From the NCBI RefSeq assembly GCF_000002875.2, contig NC_009391.2, positions 174,486 to 238,485 of the forward strand: a stretch of DNA of 64,000 nt, written 5' to 3'. The DNA is from Leishmania infantum JPCM5 (Eukaryota; Euglenozoa; Kinetoplastea; Trypanosomatida; Trypanosomatidae). Below the pieces are notes generated by a model. That model saw only the letters and a list, made by a program, of their open reading frames with translations, was not told the origin of the DNA and made no database searches. Position numbers and translations under genes: made by a program. This document shows positions 31,452 through 39,739 of the stretch, piece by piece; the first letter of the stretch is position 1, and each line of letters begins with the position of its first letter.

Positions 31452-31453
31452 CT
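31452..31453 (-). promoter_or_regulatory. Probable spliced-leader acceptor AG for the Nudix gene
   Basis: On the minus strand TTTCTTTCGCTCTATCCAG ends at this AG, 70 nt before the ATG at 31381, with a further C/T-rich stretch in between. Confidence 0.5.
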
Positions 31454-31523
31454 GGATAGAGCGAAAGAAATATGAGAGGCGAGCGGATGGGCCTCGCAAG
31501 GGCACGGCTCGCCCTCTATGCGA

Positions 31524-31525
<2 letters not shown>

Positions 31526-31574
<49 letters not shown>
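31526..31574. repeat. (GT)n microsatellite, about 24 units
   Basis: Uninterrupted GT dinucleotide array upstream of the Nudix gene. Read in frame it generates the poly-His-Thr stretch of a spurious N-terminal extension. Confidence 0.95.
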
Positions 31575-31577
<3 letters not shown>

Positions 31578-32684
31578 GCAACGGCAAGAGTGAAAAGAAG
31601 AAGAGCGATGAAAAGGTGCGCCAGCGGTGTGGTCGCTGCCGATGAAGCTTCCAAGCTCACCGAAGTACAAGGTTGTGGCCGTCGAGGGGGGAGGGGGGAA
31701 AGAGAGACGAGGGGGCACATGTGCTTACACAAACGGTGCGCCATCGAGGGTCTCATGACAGAGGCGGCGGCGAAGCATCGGTGGCTGGCCATGCGCACAT
31801 CCCATCGCTGCGACCATTCTTCCCCACTTCCCTCACCGGCCTCCCACGCATCTTAACAACGGCTCTCGACCGCAAAGCCAGCGTCAAAGGCCAGGCCATG
31901 TGATCGGCGCGTGCTTGTGCGCGCGGCATGCGCGCGTGTGGCATGCTACGCTGTTCCTACTTCTCCGCATGTCGCTCCTTCTTTACCCAGAGAACATACA
32001 CGTACACAATCACACACACACACACGCACACAATTTTAAAGTCTATGTCGATGCTCGCCGATCAAAACCCATCCATCCACTCATCACCATCACTGCCGCC
32101 ATTAGCATTGCTGAGCATCAAACACGCGCACACTGAGAGAGATGAGAGGAAGAAAGAAGACAACTGGACAAGAGTAAAAAATCGAAAGTAGACAGTAAGT
32201 TGCAACGCACACGCGCACATGCACATCACGCACGCACGCAGGCACGCACGCATCCTTGAAATAAGCCAGATACACACATGAAAGGAGGTCATGGTCGCCT
32301 TTCCTCTATGTGTATGTGTGTGTGTGCGTGTGAGTGCGCCTGCGTCGCACATGTGTGCGCGTTCCTTTTAACGGATTAATCATTTTCCTTATAAGAAAGA
32401 AAGGGGGAGGGGAAAAAGCCTCCCCGACGCGCGCGTCCAACGTACACAGAGAGAGGGGCACAAGGCGCTGCACGCGCGCCGCCACACAGGCCTCCTCCTC
32501 ATCGTCTTTTCCCCTCCCTTCCTCTCCCGCACACATAAGCAAATTTACCGAAGCACCAACATCAACCCAGACGCCAGCACAGAGCCGTGCCATCAGCGAG
32601 AGCGTCGGCAGACGTACAGCACGCTGAGATGGCAATCAGAGTCTCAATAAGGGTCGTAGGTGCGCACGCACACACGCACGCACA
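31575..32684. other. Intergenic region, about 1.1 kb
   Basis: Between the Nudix gene and the helicase 3' exon; includes the helicase 3'UTR. CA-rich short tracts, no gene seen. Confidence 0.6.
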
Positions 32685-33025
32685 CTAGTACGGTGTGAAG
32701 CTCTCGCTGCGCGGGGGGCCACCAGGGGCACCGCCGGGGCCGCCGTAGCCGCGGCCACCGCGGTAGCCACCACCACCGTAACCACGGCCGCCACGGTAGC
32801 CGCCACCACCACCGTACCCACGGCCGCCGTAACCGCGTCCGCCGTATCCACGTCCGCTGCGGCCGCCATCGTTGCGCGCGTACTGGCAGACGGCGTAGAG
32901 CTCCGGCGAGACCTCCTGCTTCGCGCGCAGCAGCAGGTCGATCAGGTCACGAATGGTCTTGCTGTTATCAGCCGATGAAACAAAGGAATAGGCGTCGCCG
33001 GTCTTACCGGCACGACCCGTACGAC
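32685..33025 (-). CDS. 3' exon of DBP2-type DEAD-box RNA helicase (exon 1 not present in window)
   Basis: Encodes the last 112 residues of a DEAD-box helicase. It begins inside motif VI: the first two bases (GT) complete a glycine codon started in exon 1, giving [16 protein letters not shown]. Then [20 protein letters not shown] follows, and a C-terminal RGG/GYGG-rich tail ending in ESFTPY. This is the architecture of p68/DBP2-like helicases that unwind RNA and ribonucleoprotein complexes. The exon is preceded on its own strand by TTTTCTACGCGTGCAG, an intron 3' splice site. Trypanosomatid DBP2-type helicase genes are known to be cis-spliced. No helicase motifs I-V are found upstream on the minus strand between 33,026 and the gap, so the gene is incomplete here. 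Confidence 0.88.
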
Positions 33026-33027
33026 CT
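33026..33027 (-). promoter_or_regulatory. Cis-splice 3' acceptor (phase-1 intron) of the DEAD-box helicase
   Basis: Reading on the minus strand, a C/T-rich stretch (about 33068-33102) and a TATTGAT branch-point-like sequence precede GTTTTCTACGCGTGCAG. There is no AG between branch-like site and acceptor. The position splits the glycine codon of HRxGRTG, so the reading frame is correct only if exon 1 ends in phase 1. Confidence 0.75.
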
Positions 33028-33783
33028 GCACGCGTAGAAAACACGTGCATCAATACGCGAGGGCGCAGGCGAGTGAAGGGGGAGAACACAGCGAGAGAGC
33101 ACGCGCACGTGCACATGGGTTTGTGTGCACGAACACGTTCAGCACGCAACGCAGAGTTCGTCCACACGCATGTTGTTGTTTGGAGGCGCATGCACGCACA
33201 CACAAGCGCATGCACGCATACGCGAAGGAATGCGAATATGCAACGCGCACAGGGTTGACTCATACAAGGCGCACGCACACACGCACACACGTGTGAGAGA
33301 GCGCAGGAGGAAGAGGAGTGTGGAAATATTGTGAGAGCGAGAGAGAGGGGGGCGTGAGAGAGGAGAGTAGAAAGCAAGCTGTTTCCTGCGAAGGCAGGAG
33401 AGAGCGTTAAACACAAGAAGGGGGGCAACACAGGCACAGGCACACTGCATGTATGCGAGCCGCCACAAAACCAAAAAAAAAAACAATGCGCCTGCGCCTG
33501 TGCGTATACCTATCGATGGGTGTGCGTACGTGTGTGTGTGTGTGTCTCATCAGCTGACCTGGACGATAAACAAAACAAAAAGGTAAGACCTTTTGGGGAG
33601 CAGAACACAAGAGGGAGAAGAGGTGGTGGTGGTGAGGGCGGGACGTGGGCCGCGTGTGGTCGCTGCGACGGGGTCACCCACGTATACAGACGTGCACCAC
33701 ACGCGTGCACACGGGTGTCACGCAAGCAGCTAGAAGCAAACGAAAAAGAAAAATGAACATGCTGCGCGTGCGCTTGCTGCTGT

Positions 33784-33870
33784 GCGGGGGATGGGGGGAG
33801 GGGGGCATTGAAAGGGGTGGGTGAGGGAGCAGGGGGGAAGGGGAGGGGGGAGGGAAGAGGGAGGGCGTTC
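33784..33870 (+). repeat. G-run cluster with G-quadruplex potential
   Basis: More than eight runs of three to six G on the plus strand within about 90 bp, separated by 1-8 bases, followed by a C run near 33873-33880. Confidence 0.7.
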
Positions 33871-35183
33871 TCGCCCCCCCCGTCTCCCGTGGATCGCGGC
33901 GTTTTGTACTGTGCTATAAGCTCGCGTGCGCTCGTCTCCTCTGCTTAGCGGAGGTGACGCGGCGCAGTTAGTTGCGAAAGGCGGTCTCCGTACGTGTGTG
34001 CGTGTGTGCGTGCGCTCTCGATGCGTCGGTGCCGGCGTGTGCATGCGTGCGCGCCTTGTTGACGTGCAAAACATGCATGCACGGGCGTCTGCATGGACGC
34101 CTGTGTAGAGGTGTCACTGCTCTTTTCGCGTGTGTATGTGTGTGCAGCCGCTGCTCTGCAGAATCTCTCTCTATCTCGCTGTGCTTGCGTGTGCCCGCCC
34201 CTTCAACTCGTCCTGTGGGCATCGTCTCAAGCTGGCTGCATCGTCCTTCTCTCTCCCCACTGTCCACCGCCTCTCGACCGAACCCGAGTTGGATGCGCCC
34301 CCTTAGCGCTTCCGCACGCGTGAGCGCACAAGGCACATGCGGCGGTATGTCCTATACGGTAAGGGAGGACGCAAGGCGTGTTTCAAACCGGACAAGAGGG
34401 AGACAAGTGCAGAGAGAGATGGACCGAAGGGCTGGATAGCGGGCAAGTTGCGGGACGAAGGACACAGGGCATCATGTGGTGCGTCCTTCAGGCCGCCAAC
34501 ACGCATACAAAGACGTTGGCCCCACACGCACGGAGCAGAGATTACCCGGAGAGAGACACAGGCTCGCGAGGAGCACCAAAACTCAGGAAGTAGTCTGAGT
34601 GCACGCATAAATGCACGCGTACTCGAATATGCAGAGGTGCGCACCCGCGCGTGGCCGAGTAAAGGCACACGCGCACACAAGCATCCACCGGTGCTTCTTC
34701 TCAGCGGGCAAAGCCCGCGTGTCTCCCACGGCACACGCACCGAAGTCATAGAGATGAGGTGCAGCACACAGAGACGCACACACATTCCCATGCGCATGAC
34801 CCTCCATCGCGCTATCACTGCTTGCCTCGCTCGCCTTCCAAACGGCTGCGCGGGCGGCGTGCTCACGTGAATGTGGGCGTGCGTCGCGGGAGACTGAGAA
34901 GTGAGAGGTGGGGTGAGGGGTAGAGTCCGGCACGCCTGCGTCTCGGTGCAGGAGTGATAAGGTGGGAGAGGGCAAGGATAGGAGAAGGCACGACGCAGTC
35001 GGACACGCAGAGGGAAAGAGACACAAACGTCAACACACACATGTATACAGGCGTAGACATCGGTGCACATATCCATACACGCACAGCTGCATACAAACAC
35101 CGTTTTATGTGCGGGAGGTAGGTAGAGAGGATAAGCATGTGCATGGAGGTGGTGGTCTGTACGCGTGTCTAGTTGTGAGTACA

Positions 35184-35262
35184 TATGTGTGCATGTGTGT
35201 GTGTGTGTGTGCATGTGTGTGTGTGTGTGTGTGAGTGTGTGTGTGTGTGTGTGCGTGTGTGC
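35184..35262. repeat. (GT)n compound microsatellite
   Basis: GT array interrupted by single GCAT, GAGT and GCGT units. Confidence 0.9.
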
Positions 35263-36399
35263 GCGCACATGCGTGCATATATGTGCCTCTAATGTGTGCG
35301 TTGCTGCCCATCGCGCCTTCTCCTGTCACCTCGGGCTCCTTTACCCCGCCCTTGCGCGTTCTTCGAATCGGTAATCACCACTCATGCCCCGCTCCGGTCT
35401 CACAGACTGTGCGGGAGGAAGGGGCTGGGTGCGTGGGTGGGGCATCCGGCGATAGGCCCACTTACCAAAGAACAAACACGCCCGCTCGCAGACGCTAACG
35501 AAGTCTCACGCATACGTGTGCAGAACCGCCAAGCGCGTACTAAAACGAACAGCCGCCCCTTGCACACGTGGGAGGAGCCATCGCTGGCCTGCATCCCTGC
35601 AGCCCTCATCACGCAACATACATACATAGACTTACACATCGCGCCTGAATCTTTTTATGTGTGCGCGAGGCGGGGGGTTCGCCATGCTTAAAAAACGCCG
35701 CCTCGTTACGCACACACGTGCGGCCACACGATCGCTCAGACATGCCTGCGATCACCGAGGCGCTCTCGGGACGCAGGCACACTCACGCACGCGCAGAGGG
35801 CGGGGCGTGAGGAGCGCTCAGCAGCAGCACAGAAGCCCCCTTCAGCGCAGACGGCGTACCAAGGTGGGGTGAGGACACGAAGAGGTTGCACAAGGAAGCA
35901 GAAACCTATCGCTGCGTGCGCACACCATCATACACACACAAGGCTAGAGAGCTGCGCAGTAGGGAGAGTCGAGGACGGCACAGTACCATCGTGCCGCCGT
36001 TACGCACGTGCGCGCACACGTCCAAGCAGAAAAAAGTCAAGGCCAAAAAGAATCAAGTCGTTCAGCTGATAAGAGAAGCAGATGCAGACACGCACACACA
36101 CACACATCGGTAGAGAGAGGTGGGAGAGGGAGAGGGAGAGGGGGAAGGGGGAGGGGGGGTTAAAGGCGGCTGCCAAAACAAATCGAAACGAAATAGATGG
36201 CCGCCCACCCCCACCCTTCCGCCACCACCACCACCCGGACACCTTCACCCACGCCTTCCGCAAGGTCTGGCTTTGCCTTCTTCCTTCTACCTCGCTCTCT
36301 GGGTTTCTGTCTCTCTCACGCTCTCACTCTCGCGCGCTCCTTGTCTTCCGTGCCGCCCACAGCAGCCTCGCACGGCCTTCGTTGCCCTTGTCGCTGGCG

Positions 36400-36500
36400 N
36401 NNNNNNNNNNNNNNNNNNNNNNNNNNNNNNNNNNNNNNNNNNNNNNNNNNNNNNNNNNNNNNNNNNNNNNNNNNNNNNNNNNNNNNNNNNNNNNNNNNNN
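36400..36500. other. Assembly gap (run of N)
   Basis: 101 undetermined bases. A round size near 100 normally marks a gap of unknown length. Coding sequence begins in mid-protein immediately after it. Confidence 0.98.
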
Positions 36501-39306
36501 CTCTGTTATCATCGTGACCACAGTGTCATCCGTTAACGACTATAACAAGGAGAAACGGTTCCACAAGCTGACGGAGGAGAACTCCGCGCAGCCGGTTCGC
36601 GTGCGCCGTGGCGGAAAAGATGTCACGATCGATGTGACGGAGATTGTCGTGGGCGATATCGTGAACCTGTCGCCTGGCCTTGTGGTGCCTGTGGATGGGT
36701 TCTACGTGACGGGCATGAGCGTTGTGATCGACGAGAGCAGCGTGACGGGCGAGAATGACCCGAAGAAGAAGAACGCGAACGCGCCGATCATTTTGACAGG
36801 GACTGTGGTGAACACTGCGGAGGATGCGTACATGCTTGCGTGTGCCGTGGGTGAGCGCTCGTTCGGCGGCAAGCTGCTGATGGAGTCGCGCGGCGCTGGT
36901 GCGCCTCGCCCGACGCCGCTGCAGGAGCGCCTGGACGAGCTTGCCGACCTCATCGGCCGCATCGGTCTCGGCGCTGCGATGCTACTGTTCGCCTTGCTGT
37001 CCTTGATGGAGGGGTTCCGGATGCTGCAGCACGACTCGGGAGCTTCGTGCCGCCACTTCCTCGACTACTTCCTTCTCTGTGTCGCCATCATTGTGGTGGC
37101 CGTGCCGGAGGGTCTTCCGCTGGCCGTGACGATCGCGCTTGCCTACTCTCAGAACAAGATGCATGACGACAACAACCAGGTGCGCCGCCTGCGCGCGTGC
37201 GAGACGATGGGCAACGCGACGCAGATTTGCAGCGACAAGACAGGCACGCTGACGCAGAACCTGATGAGCGTGGTGCAGGGCTACGTTGGCATGCAGCACT
37301 TTTCTGTGAAGCGTCCTGGCGACTTGCCGGAGCCGGTGCCGCTGTCTGGCATGCGCGCGACCTCGCTTCGCCAGCTCAGCGAGGGCATTGCGATCAACAG
37401 CTCGAGCGAGAAGGTTGTGAGCACGACGGACAAGGAGGGCCACACGGTCGCGCCGTACTGGCAGTGGGTGGCGGACAAGGGCAACAAGACGGACAACGCG
37501 CTGCTGGACTTTGTGGACCGCGTTGCGATGACGGAGGCGGACGCACGCGACATGGGGTCGCGGCCGCACCAGCGGATTCGCGAGGCGTGCCGGCAGCGCG
37601 GGTTCACGATCTTCCCGTTCACGAGCGACCGGAAGCGGATGAGCGCTGTTGTGCGGCAGGAGGACGGGACGCTGGTGCACCATGTGAAGGGCGGGTCTGA
37701 CCGTATTCTGCCGCTGTGCGACCGGTACGTGAACGAGGCGGGCGACGAGGTGCCCATGACGGACGAGGCGCGGGCGCGCATTGCGCAGCAGGTGAAAAAG
37801 TTGGCGGACATGGCGAACCGCACCATCGGTGTCGCGTACGCGGTGCTTGGCGGCACTGAGCTTCCCGAGGATGAACCGACCGAGAGCTTGGTATGGCTGT
37901 CCCTGCTCGGCATCCAGGACCCGCTGCGACCGGAGGTGGCGGATGCCGTGATGAAGTGCCAGGCGGCGGGAGTGACGGTGCGCATGTGCACAGGTGACAA
38001 CATCGATACGGCGGTGGCCATCTCACGCCAGTGCGGCATCTTCAATCCCTACTACGGCGATCTTGCGATGACTGGCCAGGACTTCCGCAATCTTGTGTAC
38101 GACGCGTACGGCGACGACGAGCGCATGGCGAAGTTCTGGCCTGTGCTGGACCACATGACGGTGATGGCGCGCTCGCAGCCGCTGGACAAGCAGCTTCTTG
38201 TGCTGATGCTGATGACGCGCGGCGAGGTTGTCGCTGTGACCGGCGACGGCACGAACGACGCACCTGCGCTGCGCCTTGCGAACGTTGGGTTTGTGATGCG
38301 GAGCGGGACGGACATTGCGGTGAAGTCTGCGGACATTGTGCTGCTGGACGACAACTTCCGCTCTGTGCAGCGCGCCGTTGTGTGGGGCCGGTGCGTGAAC
38401 GACAACATCCGCAAGTTCTTGCAGCTGCAGCTGACGGTGAACTACGTGTCCGTGGCACTGACGTTCATCGGGTCGCTCATGGCGGGCGGCCATTCCTCGC
38501 CGCTGACGACGGTGCAGCTGCTGTGGGTGAACCTGATCATGGACACACTGGCCGCCTTGGCGCTTGCGACGGAGGAGCCGAGCGAGGAGTGCCTGAAGCG
38601 GCAGCCCATTCACCGCAAGGCACCGCTGGTTTCGCGCCGCATGCACATGACGATATTCAGTGTAGCAGCTTACATGCTGGGCCTAACCCTAAGCTTGCAG
38701 GCGTACGCACACGTCTGGTTCAAGGCGGGGCCGCTCGACGGCGTGGAGCACAGCACAATCGTCTTCAACGTGTTTGTGTTCGGCTCGGTGCTGCACATGT
38801 TCAACTGCCGCAAGCTGTACGATGAGCTGAACGTGCTGGAGGGTATTTGGTCCCGCTCAGCACCCTGTATCGGCGTCATCAGCTTCTGCTTTTTCTTTCA
38901 GATTATCGCCGTGCAGGCGCTCGGCGGATTCATGAAGGTCACCGCCCTTCGGTCGGAGGAGTGGCTTGCGTGCGTGATCCTCGCCACCGGTGTGCTCTTC
39001 ACCGGCTTCGTATCGCGGCTCATCCCTGTTTGCGAGCCGCAGTTTGAGAAGACCTTCGACGGAAGCATGCTCGACGAGGACGCCAAGGCAATGCTGGCGA
39101 GGCTCGACAGCGCGGTAACCAAGGCGCAGGCGGCGACTGACGAGTTTAAGGAGGGCATCTACCTTGAGAAGGCGCGTCGGCTTCGAGCGCGTGCCCTGTG
39201 GAGTGAGGCACGCCACCACCATCTCAACGTGAGCCGTATCGTCAACGCGTTCCGCCGCAGAAGGGCGGAGCGGATCGAGGAGGGTAGTCTCTTGAGCGTC
39301 ATGTAG
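36501..39306 (+). CDS. PMCA-type Ca2+-transporting P-type ATPase, N-terminus lost in the gap
   Basis: About 935 residues follow the gap, starting SVIIVTTVSSVNDYNKEKRF, the actuator-domain entry of P2B pumps. Seen in order: VIDESSVTGEN (actuator loop), two TM segments with PEGLPLAVTIALAYS (M4 Ca2+ site), and CSDKTGTLT with the phosphorylated Asp at 37234-37236. KGGSDR (nucleotide site), CTGDNIDTA, GDGTNDAPAL and six C-terminal TM segments (NYVSVALTF; LLWVNLIMDTLAALALATE) follow. The roughly 90-residue tail carries a basic amphipathic helix (39184-39270) resembling the PMCA calmodulin-binding domain. Such pumps expel Ca2+ across the plasma membrane or into acidic stores. The N-terminal cytosolic part and M1-M2 (about 150-200 residues) are missing. 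The frame continues leftward through the N run only by chance. Confidence 0.95.
39184..39270 (+). other. Calmodulin-binding-like helix in the Ca2+-ATPase tail
   Basis: The encoded residues include ALWSEARHHHLNVSRIVNAF followed by four arginines. Mammalian PMCA calmodulin-binding domains have a Leu-Trp near the start and (I/V)-R-V-V-N-A-F near the end at similar spacing. The similarity is seen; calmodulin binding is inferred. Confidence 0.6.
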
Positions 39307-39438
39307 GCGTAGGCGAAGAGGAGAGAGGGCAGGCGCGGCACGCGTGTGGCTCATGACGCCCTCTCCTCTCTCCTCAGCGACACCGTTGTTTTTCTCTCCT
39401 GTGCTCCCCAGAGAAGGAGTCTCTCCCTCCCTCCGTGG

Positions 39439-39439
<1 letters not shown>

Positions 39440-39473
<34 letters not shown>
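39440..39473. repeat. (CA)n microsatellite, about 16 units
   Basis: Uninterrupted CA array in the Ca2+-ATPase 3' flank. Confidence 0.95.
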
Positions 39474-39474
<1 letters not shown>

Positions 39475-39739
39475 CTGTCGACGCGTAAGCAGGCTCATCT
39501 GTCTATGTATTGGTGACTTTGTTCGCTTGCCCTGCATCTTCGGTGCAAGTCTGCATTTAGGAAGAGGCGTACGTTACCACCGCGACAGGCCTGCCAAGGC
39601 ACTCGGTCCCCCGGGCTTTCAGCACCCCAGCGCAGCAGGCGTAAAGGAGTCACGGCGCTGGCGCCTCCGTGCCAATACGCCACGGCGCGGCACGCGGATA
39701 GGTGTGTAGGCCCTCTTTCCCCAGTTCTAAAGGACAAGG

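Larger units (their letters stand above)
33028..36399. other. Putative divergent strand-switch region / intron remainder, 3.4 kb without genes
   Basis: Genes to the left are transcribed leftward and genes to the right rightward. In trypanosomatids such divergent switches are RNA polymerase II start regions. The sequence is rich in GT/CA arrays (35184-35262 is the largest) and G-runs (33784-33870). The longest minus ORF (34303-35268) is mostly His-Thr repeat translation and Arg/Ser-rich sequence. Part of the stretch next to 33,027 must be intron of the helicase gene. The extent of each is not decidable here because of the adjoining gap. Confidence 0.5.

Noticed and set aside
31382..31798. 139-residue N-terminal extension of the Nudix protein
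   Set aside because: It reads through a GT microsatellite and lies mostly upstream of a good trans-splice acceptor.
34303..35268. 321-codon minus-strand ORF upstream of the helicase exon
   Set aside because: Its start is translation of a CA/GT repeat (His-Thr) and the rest is low-complexity; no helicase motifs, so it is not exon 1.
36082..36399. Apparent N-terminal coding sequence of the Ca2+-ATPase left of the gap
   Set aside because: The frame is His/Thr/Arg/Ser-rich noise, bears no resemblance to P2B pump N-termini, and is joined to the real gene only because runs of N contain no stops.
38682..38694. CCTAACCCTAAGC, resembling the telomere repeat
   Set aside because: Under two units, and it encodes conserved pump residues in frame.
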